Assembly: GCA_964474655.1 (NCBI GenBank)
Contig: CAYYTU010000054.1
Span: 1-20,838, forward strand
Direction of reading: 5' to 3'
DNA from: CAYYTU01 sp964474655
Lineage (GTDB): Bacteria > Chloroflexota > Anaerolineae > B4-G1
Length of the DNA: 20,838 bases
Below are positions 14,941-20,825 of this stretch, one piece after another. Below the pieces are notes generated by a model. That model was given only the letters and a program-made list of their open reading frames with translations. It searched no databases and was not told the DNA's origin. Numbering within the stretch: the first letter of the stretch is position 1; every line of letters begins with the position of its first letter. A program made the translations under genes and the position numbers.

Positions 14941-14994
14941 CTGTACTGCTTCGCTGCCATCGTCCGCGCGGTGGAGAGTTGTGTTCAGGAGTAG
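14941..14994 (+). pseudogene. Remnant 3' end of a second 2Fe-2S subunit gene (direct repeat copy B)
   Basis: Bases 14941-14994 correspond to the end of a 2Fe-2S subunit: FAAIVRAVESCVQE then TAG. Compared with the intact copy at 13898-13952, the differences before the last three codons are third-position changes (TGC/TGT, ACC/ACT, GCC/GCT) plus one lost G. The rest of the gene is absent; the unknown gene ends two bases before the remnant. The tail differs (VQE against VKQ), so it is not a recent exact duplication. Confidence 0.75.
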
Positions 14995-14998
14995 ACAT

Positions 14999-15031
14999 AT
15001 GCTGATTAGCCTTGAAGCGTTCAACGAGTAG
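14999..15031 (+). CDS. Possible 10-codon leader peptide before the FAD subunit gene
   Basis: ATG 14999 has AGGAG (14987-14991) seven bases upstream, encodes MLISLEAFNE and stops at TAG 15029-15031. That stop overlaps the AGGAGG (15030-15035) of the next gene, so translation of the leader could hand ribosomes on. It may equally be the remnant start of a lost gene. Confidence 0.3.
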   Translation: MLISLEAFNE

Positions 15032-15041
15032 GAGGACTAAT

Positions 15042-15905
15042 ATGTTGCCAAAATTCGATTTGTTGATGCCCCAGACGCTGCCGGAGGCGCTGGAGATGCT
15101 GGCCGGATACGCGCCGGATGTCCTGCCGGTCGCCGGGGGCACGAACTTGATCCCGGATATGCGTGGCGGCAAGCGCACGCCCGGCACGCTGATCAACGTC
15201 GCGGGGCTGGATGAGCTGCAAGGGATTCGGCGGGAGAACGGACACGTTATCATCGGCGGTGGCGTCACCATCGCCGAGTTGCTGGCGAGCGACGTGATCG
15301 CCGAGCACGCTCCTGTGCTCAAGCAGGCGGCGGGCGTCTTCGCCAACCCGCTGGTGCGCACCCGCGCCACCGTGGGCGGCAACCTGGGGAACGCCTCCCC
15401 GGCGGCCGACACGGCTCCGCCGCTGCTGGCGCTGGATGCCGAGGTGAAGCTGGCTTCTGAGGGCGAGTCGCGTTGGCTGCCGCTGCGGGAGTTCTTCGTC
15501 CACGTTTGCGACACGGTTTGTGAGCCGGCTGAATTGATCACCGCGATCCGCTGGAAAGCGCCGGGCCCGCGGGCCTTCGGCGGCTTCCGCAAACTGTCGC
15601 TGCGCAAATCGACCGCCGTCTCGGTGGTCAGCGTCGCTGTGCAAGTGGCGTTCGACGACGCGGGACACTGCGAGGATGTACGTATCGCGCTGGGCGCTGT
15701 GGCCCCGACGCCGATCCGTGCCCACGACGCCGAGGATGTGCTGCGCGGCGAGGCCCTGACGCCGGAGGTCATCGACGAGGCGACGCACTTCGCCTGCGGC
15801 GCTGCCAGTTGCATCGGGGACGTGCGCAGCTCGGCCGGCTACCGCAAGCGCGTGACGGACGTGCTGATGCGGCGGGTACTTCAAGGAGTAGGGAGTAAGG
15901 AGTAG
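15042..15905 (+). CDS. FAD-binding subunit of a molybdenum hydroxylase (set B)
   Basis: A 287-residue FAD-binding middle subunit (CoxM/XdhB family), which takes electrons from the 2Fe-2S subunit and passes them to the acceptor. FAD-binding motifs are AGGTN (31-35) and TVGGNLGNASPAADT (from residue 110). The C-terminal flavoprotein domain includes FRKLSLRKSTAVSVVSVAV, ALGAVAPTPIRAHDAE and RSSAGYRKRVTDVLMRR. ATG 15042 follows AGGAGG (15030-15035) by six bases; an upstream in-frame TTG at 15012 would include the Shine-Dalgarno and is rejected. The last residues (VGSKE) and the stop are encoded by a GGAGTAGGGAGTAA tandem repeat. Its 2Fe-2S and large-subunit partners are at 16570 and 17052, separated from it by a truncated gene and a GIY-YIG gene, an order (M-S-L) common in the family. 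Confidence 0.92.
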   Translation: MLPKFDLLMPQTLPEALEMLAGYAPDVLPVAGGTNLIPDMRGGKRTPGTLINVAGLDELQGIRRENGHVIIGGGVTIAELLASDVIAEHAPVLKQAAGVFANPLVRTRATVGGNLGNASPAADTAPPLLALDAEVKLASEGESRWLPLREFFVHVCDTVCEPAELITAIRWKAPGPRAFGGFRKLSLRKSTAVSVVSVAVQVAFDDAGHCEDVRIALGAVAPTPIRAHDAEDVLRGEALTPEVIDEATHFACGAASCIGDVRSSAGYRKRVTDVLMRRVLQGVGSKE

Positions 15906-15920
15906 GGAGTAAGGAGTAGG
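15885..15920 (+). repeat. Tandem GGAGTAGGGAGTAA repeat
   Basis: About two and a half copies of a 14-base unit run across the end of the FAD subunit gene and supply its final residues and TAG stop. Further stops (TAG, TAA) occur in every unit in other frames. Confidence 0.75.
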
Positions 15921-15922
15921 AT

Positions 15923-16087
15923 ATGGGGAGCATCAAGCATTTCCGGCAGTTGGATGCTTGGGAGGAGGCTCACAGGTTGGTGTTGATGGTGTATGAGGTC
16001 ACGAAGACATTTCCCCGCGACGAGCGATTTGGGTTGACTTCAAAAACATCCGCAGCGAGAAATCATCCTGAGCTTGTCGAAGGATGA
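15923..16087 (+). pseudogene. Truncated four-helix-bundle protein (S23/TIGR02436-type)
   Basis: From ATG 15923 the frame reads MGSIKHFRQLDAWEEAHRLV and then VYEVTKTFPRDERFGLTS. This is the typical N-terminal third of four-helix-bundle proteins related to the 23S rRNA intervening-sequence protein; full members are about 115-125 residues and continue LTSQIRRAAVSIP. Here the match ends after LTS, and the remaining residues up to TGA 16085-16087 are repeat-encoded (NHPELVEG). The gene was apparently cut by a TCATCCTGAGC palindrome and the neighbouring GIY-YIG gene. Confidence 0.7.
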
Positions 16088-16091
16088 TTTC
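16059..16091. repeat. Palindromic TCATCCTGAGC repeat, first copy
   Basis: AAATCATCCT (16060-16069) pairs perfectly with AGGATGATTT (16081-16090), and a further G-C pair closes the stem; the loop is GAGCTTGTCGA. It lies at the breakpoint of the truncated four-helix-bundle gene and 25 bases before the GIY-YIG start. A related inverted pair is at 16428-16506. Confidence 0.8.
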
Positions 16092-16115
16092 GAGCGGGTT
16101 CTACGAGCAAGAATT

Positions 16116-16421
16116 ATGACAGCTTGGCTATATATCCTCAAGTGTGCTGATGGGTCTTACTACACTGGCTCGACAACTAATTTGTCCCTACGTCTAACTC
16201 AACATAAAGCAGGTGAAGGGAGTGTCTATACCCGAGGACGCTTGCCCGTTGAGGTGGTCTATGTTCAAGAATTTCAATCAGAACACGAGGCTTTCCTTCG
16301 CGAGCGCCAAGTTAAAGGTTGGTCTCGTGCTAAGAAAGAGGCGCTTATAGACGGTGATTTTGAGGCTCTGGTTGAGTTGTCGAGGTCGAAATCTGTTTCA
16401 AAATTGGACCACAATAATTAA
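16116..16421 (+). CDS. GIY-YIG nuclease family protein (UPF0213/YhbQ-like)
   Basis: A 101-residue stand-alone GIY-YIG domain. WLYILKCADGSYYTGST holds the two tyrosine motifs (Y6 in LYI, YTG at 16-18). Arg26 and His30 follow in LRLTQH, and FLRERQVKGWSRAKKEAL carries the metal-binding Glu63 and the typical C-terminal KGW...KKEALI end. Small proteins of this family are putative nucleases, but their substrate is unsettled. ATG 16116 is chosen because the longer frame from TTG 16074 would start inside a palindromic repeat and add 14 repeat-encoded residues. The Shine-Dalgarno is weak. Residues after about 85 (ELSRSKSVSKLDHNN) lie beyond the domain. It is flanked by TCATCCTGAGC palindromes on both sides and interrupts the set B enzyme genes. 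Confidence 0.85.
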   Translation: MTAWLYILKCADGSYYTGSTTNLSLRLTQHKAGEGSVYTRGRLPVEVVYVQEFQSEHEAFLRERQVKGWSRAKKEALIDGDFEALVELSRSKSVSKLDHNN

Positions 16422-16427
16422 GCGAGC

Positions 16428-16506
16428 AGTCATCCTGAGCGAGTCGAAGGGTGTTTGCTCGCGCTTCTGGGCCGCAAAAGTCTCCTTCGACAGGCTCAGG
16501 ATGACT
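16428..16506. repeat. Paired TCATCCTGAGC elements in inverted orientation
   Basis: The 23-base arm 16428-16450 and the arm 16484-16506 are complementary at 21 of 23 positions, with a 33-base loop between them. The arms share TCATCCTGAGC with the copy at 16062-16072. This is a REP/BIME-like or MITE-like hairpin between the GIY-YIG gene and the 2Fe-2S gene. Confidence 0.8.
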
Positions 16507-16569
16507 TTTGCTAGTTTCGAAAGCGGATTGTTTCTGTGTTTCCAATGGCATATGATTTAGAGGTGAATA

Positions 16570-17055
16570 ATGACATCTAGAATAGTTTCGCTAAACGTCA
16601 ACGGACGCACGCACGACGTCGCGCTTCAGCCGAACGCGACGCTGCTCCAGGCGCTGCGCGGCCTGGGCTACACCGACGTCAAGAACGGCTGCGAGAAGGG
16701 CGACTGCGGCGCGTGCGCGGTCTTATTGGACGGCGAGCCGGTCAACAGTTGCCTCGTGCTGGCCTGGCAGGCCGAGGGCGCCGAGATCATCACCAACGCC
16801 GGGCTAGGCACGCTGGACGATCCCCATCCGCTCCAGGAAGCCTTCGCCGACAGCGGCGGCGCGCAGTGCGGCTACTGCACACCGGGCATGATCGTCTCGG
16901 CCAAGGCGCTGCTGGATCGTAACCCTAACCCGACCGAGGAGGAGATTCGCGAGGCCATCGCCGGTAACCTGTGCCGCTGCACCGGCTACGCGCAGATTAT
17001 TGATGCGGTTCAGATGGCCGCCGAGCGGATGGAAGAGACGGGAGGTGAAGTATGA
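16570..17055 (+). CDS. 2Fe-2S subunit of a molybdenum hydroxylase (set B)
   Basis: A 161-residue small subunit (CoxS/XdhC-type ferredoxin subunit) carrying two 2Fe-2S clusters that link the molybdenum centre to FAD. The plant-ferredoxin-like cluster uses C41, C46, C49 and C61 (GCEKGDCGACAVLLDG). The second, helical domain uses C100, C103, C135 and C137 (QCGYCTPGM and GNLCRCTGY). All eight ligands are present and the length is normal. GAGGTG at about 16560-16565 precedes ATG 16570. The stop overlaps the ATG of the large subunit (ATGA), so the two are translated in step. Compared with the fused 2Fe-2S domain in set A it has the same cysteine layout but clearly different sequence, so the sets are paralogues rather than a recent copy. 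Confidence 0.95.
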   Translation: MTSRIVSLNVNGRTHDVALQPNATLLQALRGLGYTDVKNGCEKGDCGACAVLLDGEPVNSCLVLAWQAEGAEIITNAGLGTLDDPHPLQEAFADSGGAQCGYCTPGMIVSAKALLDRNPNPTEEEIREAIAGNLCRCTGYAQIIDAVQMAAERMEETGGEV

Positions 17056-19400
17056 CCCGCGACATCAAACCTTTGCCCGAAGTCAAATTACCCGAAATGC
17101 GTCAGGTCGGCAAGCCGCTGCGCCGCGTCGACGCGCTGGGCAAGACCACCGGCACCACCGTCTACGCCGGGGACTTCGAGATGCCCAACATGCTCCACGC
17201 CAAGGTCTTCCGCTCAAGCGAGCCCTCGGCGCGGATCGCGCACCTGGACGTCAGCAAGGCCCAGGCGCTGGACGGCGTCGAGTGCGTGCTGACCGCCGAG
17301 GATCTGCCCGGCGGCCGGCTGGCGACCGATATGCCCGGCCAGACCGGTCAGGAGGAGCGTAAGGGCTCCAAGGCGCCGGTGCTGGCCTCCGATCGCGTGC
17401 GCTTCGTGGGCGAGCCCATCGCGCTGGTGGCGGCCGAATCGCTGGCGGTCGCCGAGCAAGCGCTGAATCTGATCGAGATCGAGTACGAGCCGCTGCCCGG
17501 CGTCTACGATCCGCTGGAGGCGATGAAGCCGGACGCGCCGGTGATCTACGAGCCGGATAACATCGTCGCCACCTGGAAGATTGACAAGGGCGACGTGGAG
17601 GCCGGCTTCGCCGAGGCCGACCAGATCGTGGAGAACACCTTCACCATGCCCTTCATCGACCACGCCTATCTGGAGCCGGAGGCCGGCGTGGCCTGGGTGG
17701 ACGACCAGGACGTGATCAATATCCGCGTCTGCACGCAGGTGGTGGAGCACTTCCGCAGCATCGCGCAGGCCGTGGGCGTGCCGCACAACAAGGTCCACGT
17801 CCGGGGCACGATGATCGGCGGCGGCTTCGGCGGCAAGGAGGACATCACCGTCGAGATCTTCCTGGCGCTGCTGACCAAGGCCACGCGCCGCCCGGTGAAG
17901 CTGGTCTACACGCGCGAGGAGTCGATTCTGGCCCACTCCAAGCGCCATCCCTTCATCATCACCCACCGCACCGGCGTCAAGGAGGATGGACGCATCACCG
18001 CCGCCGAGATCGAGATGATCGCCAACGCCGGGGCCTATCCCTACCTCAGCCCCTACGTCTCGCTCTACGCCACTGTCACCGCGAACGGGCCGTACAAGGT
18101 GGACAACCTCAAGGTCGATACCAAGGCCGTCGCCACCAACAACCCCTTCACCAGCGCTTTTCGTGGCTTCGGCGCGGCGCAGGCCGCCGTGGCCTACGAG
18201 CAGCAGATGGACGAGGTGGCCAAGGCGCTCGGAATGGACCCGTTGGCGTTCCGCCGGATGAACTATCTGGAGACCGGCGACCGCAACGCCATCGGTCAGA
18301 AGATTGAGGGCGCGATCTGGCTGGAGGAGGAGGCCACGCGGGCGCTGGCGGCGCTGGATGAGAAGGAGGGCCCTTCGACTTTGCTCAGGGCAGGCGACGA
18401 TGGTCCGGTCAAGGTCGGCCGCGGCTTCGCGACCACGATGCAGAGCTACGGTCGCATCATGTGGTTCCACGACACCTCCCGCTCCTGGGTCGGCATCGAG
18501 CAGGATGGCACGGTAGTGGTGCGCTGCGGCGTTCCCGACCTCGGCGCTGGGCAGGCCAACAGCCTGTGCCAGATCGCGGCCGAGGTGCTGGGCGTGCCGC
18601 TAAAGGACGTGACGGTCTATCACTCCGATTCGGCGCTGACGCCGTTGGCGGGCACCACCACGGCCACGCGGCAGCTCTTTATGTCCGGCAACGCCACGCT
18701 GAAGGCGGCGCGGATGGTGCGTGAGGTGCTGGTCGAACGCGCAGCGCAGCACTTCGAGGTCGCGCCCGAGGCCGTCGATCTGGCGGATCGAGAGGCCTTC
18801 GTCAAGGACGACCCCGACCGCACGCTGCCGCTTTCTGATTTAGCGAAGATGTGCGCCGCCGACGGGATGAAGCTCCAGCATCTGGCGCTGTTCACGGCGC
18901 CGTTCACCGACAAGCTCGATCCCGACGACCTGCAGGGCGATCTCTTCCCCGACTTCACCTTCAGCGCCCACGCGGTCGAGGTGGCGGTCGATACGGAGAC
19001 GGGCGAGATCACTGTGCTCAAGAGCGTCGGCTGCCACGACGTGGGCCGCGCCATCAACTCCACCGCCGTCGAGGGTCAGATCCAGGGCGGCAGCGCGCAG
19101 GGCATCGGCTGGGCGCTGATGGAGGAGGTGCAGGTCGAGGAGGGCGTGACGCAGACGCCATCATTCTCCGAGTACCTGATTCCCACAGCGAAGGATCTGC
19201 CCAAGACCGAGGCCATCATCCTGGAATCCGGGACCGGCGTGGGGCCGTTCGGGGCCAAGGGCATCGGCGAGCCGTCGCTGACGCCGGCCGCGCCGGCCGT
19301 GGCCAACGCCGTGGCCGATGCCATCGGCGTGCGCGTCTACGATCTGCCGATCACGCCGGAGAAGGTGCTGGATGCGCTGGATCGGAAGCGGCAGGAGTAG
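17052..19400 (+). CDS. Xanthine dehydrogenase family protein, molybdopterin-binding large subunit (set B)
   Basis: A 782-residue large subunit. The N-terminal hammerhead domain (GKTTGTTVYAGDFEMPNMLHA) is followed by the cofactor domains. GGGFGGKE is at 256-263, with Glu263 in the place of the purine-binding glutamate of xanthine dehydrogenase. FRGFGAAQ carries Arg371, and GAKGIGE gives the catalytic Glu740. DVGRAINSTAVEGQIQGG binds the cofactor near the C-terminus. The CO dehydrogenase loop AYXCSFR is absent. Unlike the set A subunit it keeps the classical residues, so hydroxylation of an N-heterocycle is plausible, but the substrate cannot be fixed. Residues about 440-448 are encoded by an inserted repeat. 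The gene overlaps the 2Fe-2S gene by four bases and is followed by an XdhC-type factor, so 16570-20222 probably forms one operon. Confidence 0.93.
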   Translation: MTRDIKPLPEVKLPEMRQVGKPLRRVDALGKTTGTTVYAGDFEMPNMLHAKVFRSSEPSARIAHLDVSKAQALDGVECVLTAEDLPGGRLATDMPGQTGQEERKGSKAPVLASDRVRFVGEPIALVAAESLAVAEQALNLIEIEYEPLPGVYDPLEAMKPDAPVIYEPDNIVATWKIDKGDVEAGFAEADQIVENTFTMPFIDHAYLEPEAGVAWVDDQDVINIRVCTQVVEHFRSIAQAVGVPHNKVHVRGTMIGGGFGGKEDITVEIFLALLTKATRRPVKLVYTREESILAHSKRHPFIITHRTGVKEDGRITAAEIEMIANAGAYPYLSPYVSLYATVTANGPYKVDNLKVDTKAVATNNPFTSAFRGFGAAQAAVAYEQQMDEVAKALGMDPLAFRRMNYLETGDRNAIGQKIEGAIWLEEEATRALAALDEKEGPSTLLRAGDDGPVKVGRGFATTMQSYGRIMWFHDTSRSWVGIEQDGTVVVRCGVPDLGAGQANSLCQIAAEVLGVPLKDVTVYHSDSALTPLAGTTTATRQLFMSGNATLKAARMVREVLVERAAQHFEVAPEAVDLADREAFVKDDPDRTLPLSDLAKMCAADGMKLQHLALFTAPFTDKLDPDDLQGDLFPDFTFSAHAVEVAVDTETGEITVLKSVGCHDVGRAINSTAVEGQIQGGSAQGIGWALMEEVQVEEGVTQTPSFSEYLIPTAKDLPKTEAIILESGTGVGPFGAKGIGEPSLTPAAPAVANAVADAIGVRVYDLPITPEKVLDALDRKRQE
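18370..18395. repeat. Dispersed repeat inside the set B large-subunit gene
   Basis: A CCCTTCGACTTTGCTCAGGG-type element with GCCCT (18370-18374) and AGGGC (18387-18391) able to pair. It belongs to the same broad CTTCGAC...GCTCAGG group as the palindromes near 16062 and 16490. It is in frame and encodes PSTLLRAG, in the loop between ALAALDEKEG and GPVKVGRGFA. Confidence 0.65.
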
Positions 19401-19419
19401 GCCTGTCATCCCGGCATCG

Positions 19420-19451
19420 TCCGCTTATTCGCTCTATCGCTCACTCGCTGA
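19420..19451. repeat. Inverted copy of the GAGCGAATGAG repeat before xdhC
   Basis: CGCTTATTCGCTCTATCGCT followed by CACTCGCTGAC is, on the opposite strand, GTCAGCGAGTGAGCGATAG and GAGCGAATAAGC. This is the same module as at 11529-11550 and 12385-12404. It fills most of the 63-base gap between the large subunit and the XdhC-type gene. Confidence 0.6.
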
Positions 19452-19463
19452 CCTGGAGGTTCT

Positions 19464-20222
19464 ATGATTGAGGAGACGACGCAGGTCTATGAGGCGACGC
19501 TGGAGGCCATCCGCCGGGGCGAGCCAGCGGCGATGGTCACGGTGATCGAGGCGCGTGGCTCGACGCCGCGCGGGGCCGGGGCCAAGATGCTGGTCCGCGC
19601 CGACGGACGGGCCGTGGGCACCGTCGGCGGCGGCGACGTGGAGGCCTGCGCCGTCGAGGAAGCACAGGCCGCGCTGGCCGAGGGGCGTCCGCGCCGAGCC
19701 CGCTGCTGCGCCCGGGACGAGGGCGGCGAGGTGCAGATCTTCATCGAGGTGTTGACGCCGCAGCCCACGCTCCTGATCCTGGGCGGCGGGCACATCGGGC
19801 AGGCGGTGGCCGAGCTGGGCAACTTCCTCGGTTACCGCGTCGCCGTGGTGGACAAGCGAGAGGGGCTGGTCACGCCAGAACGGTTCCCCGCGGCCGACCA
19901 GCGGCTGACGGGCGACTACGCCCAGCAGGTGAGCGAGTTCTCGCTGAGCGAACGGACCTACATGGTGATCGTCACGCCCCATCAGAACGAGGACGAGCAG
20001 ATCCTGGCGGCCCTGGTCGACCGGCCCGTGGCCTACTTGGGGATGATCGGCAGCTCGCGCCGCACGGCCCACACCTTCGAGCAGGCGCGGGCGCTGGACG
20101 TGCCGGAATCGTTGCTGGAGCGGATACACACGCCGGTCGGACTCGATATCGGCGCCGAGACCCCTCGCGAGATCGCCGTCAGCATCATCAGCGAGATCAT
20201 CGCCGTCCAGCGTCAGGTGTAG
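19464..20222 (+). CDS. XdhC/CoxI family cofactor-insertion factor
   Basis: A 252-residue protein of the XdhC/CoxI family, which in known cases binds the molybdenum cofactor, protects its sulfurated form and delivers it to the large subunit. The N-terminal XdhC domain has VIEARGSTPRGAGAKMLV and GTVGGGDVEACAVEEAQ. The C-terminal Rossmann domain has LLILGGGHIGQAVAEL (GGGHIG at 107-112), VTPHQNEDEQIL, YLGMIGSSRRTAHTFEQ and HTPVGLDIGAETPREIAVSI. The length is at the short end of the family. GGAGG five bases before ATG 19464 is a strong Shine-Dalgarno. As the only such factor here it may serve both large subunits. Confidence 0.93.
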   Translation: MIEETTQVYEATLEAIRRGEPAAMVTVIEARGSTPRGAGAKMLVRADGRAVGTVGGGDVEACAVEEAQAALAEGRPRRARCCARDEGGEVQIFIEVLTPQPTLLILGGGHIGQAVAELGNFLGYRVAVVDKREGLVTPERFPAADQRLTGDYAQQVSEFSLSERTYMVIVTPHQNEDEQILAALVDRPVAYLGMIGSSRRTAHTFEQARALDVPESLLERIHTPVGLDIGAETPREIAVSIISEIIAVQRQV

Positions 20223-20248
20223 GCGTAGGCAACCGATGGCTCCGGTGG

Positions 20249-20273
20249 CTTGGAGACCTCTGGGGTCTCCAAG
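20249..20273. repeat. Strong 10-bp hairpin after xdhC
   Basis: CTTGGAGACC (20249-20258) and GGTCTCCAAG (20264-20273) form a perfect stem with a five-base TCTGG loop, 26 bases after the xdhC stop. There is no following T-run, so it is a possible 3' end or pausing structure, or another dispersed palindrome, rather than a classical intrinsic terminator. Confidence 0.65.
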
Positions 20274-20301
20274 ATTGGATATCAAGTACAGGAGAAGTGC
20301 G

Positions 20302-20481
20302 ATGAAGGACATGCTGAGAGCGTTGGGCACGTTGGCCTTGATGGTGCTCTGAGGAGGAGCTGTGTACGCCGTGTGCGTCATATGGCCCTTCAGCTTCCGT
20401 CCCATCGTCGGCTGGATCGCCGGCGGGCTGGCAGCGATGAGCATCCTGGTTCAATACGTGGTTGGTCTGCTGGTCGAATGA
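20302..20481 (+). pseudogene. Small membrane protein gene interrupted by an in-frame TGA
   Basis: ATG 20302 has GGAG seven bases upstream and encodes MKDMLRALGTLALMVL, then TGA at 20350-20352. The same frame continues without another stop for 42 residues (GGAVYAVCVIWPF, then IVGWIAGGLAAMSILVQYVV) to TGA 20479-20481. With a tryptophan or similar residue at codon 17 it would be a 59-residue protein with two membrane segments. TGG to TGA is the simplest cause. There is no sign that TGA is read as an amino acid elsewhere, because other genes here (such as grpE and hnh partner genes) end in TGA. Confidence 0.5.
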
Positions 20482-20485
20482 TGTA

Positions 20486-20533
20486 GGAGGCATCTCCAGA
20501 TGGCGACTGTCCCGTTTTCGAGGAGATGCCTCC
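20486..20533. repeat. 12-bp perfect inverted repeat supplying a start codon
   Basis: GGAGGCATCTCC (20486-20497) and GGAGATGCCTCC (20522-20533) are exact complements separated by 24 bases. The right arm contains the ATG (20526) and the GGAG of the following open frame. Confidence 0.75.
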
Positions 20534-20825
20534 CACAGAGCGTGATGAAAGGAGAGCATCGGGAACCGTGGCCCTCGGGATTGCCTTGCTGGGCATTGTG
20601 ATGGCGCTGATTGCGCACGCGATAGGTCGGCTGGCGGAACGTCGGGCTCGGGAGGCATACCGGGAGCTGATAGGTGATGAAGAACCTACAATACCGAACG
20701 ACAACTGGCAAGCGATCAGGCCGCTGATCGGCCGGTGGGGCTGCATTTTGCCTCTGATGGAGTTTATACGAGGATTTGGGGTTTTGCTTGCATTAGTCGC
20801 GGCGTTCTATCTGGTCACTACCTGA
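20526..20825 (+). CDS. Small membrane protein of unknown function
   Basis: A 99-residue protein from ATG 20526 with two predicted membrane segments: VALGIALLGIVMALIAHAI (residues 15-33) and, near the C-terminus, FGVLLALVAAFYLV, plus a charged middle (RLAERRAREAYRELIGDEEP). I do not recognise the family. The ATG lies within the right arm of a palindromic repeat, and its GGAG touches the ATG, which is poor spacing. GTG 20568, with GGAGAG at 20551-20556, may be the true start, giving 85 residues beginning just before the first membrane segment. It follows another small membrane-protein gene that is interrupted, so the two may once have been a pair. Confidence 0.55.
   Translation: MPPTERDERRASGTVALGIALLGIVMALIAHAIGRLAERRAREAYRELIGDEEPTIPNDNWQAIRPLIGRWGCILPLMEFIRGFGVLLALVAAFYLVTT

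Noticed and set aside
17214..18470. A 418-codon minus-strand frame opposite the set B large subunit
   Set aside because: Same antisense effect; low-complexity Arg/Gly/Asp/His-rich translation without motifs.
20350..20352. Selenocysteine at the internal TGA
   Set aside because: The context is a small hydrophobic protein without a redox motif, and I see no convincing SECIS hairpin directly after the codon.
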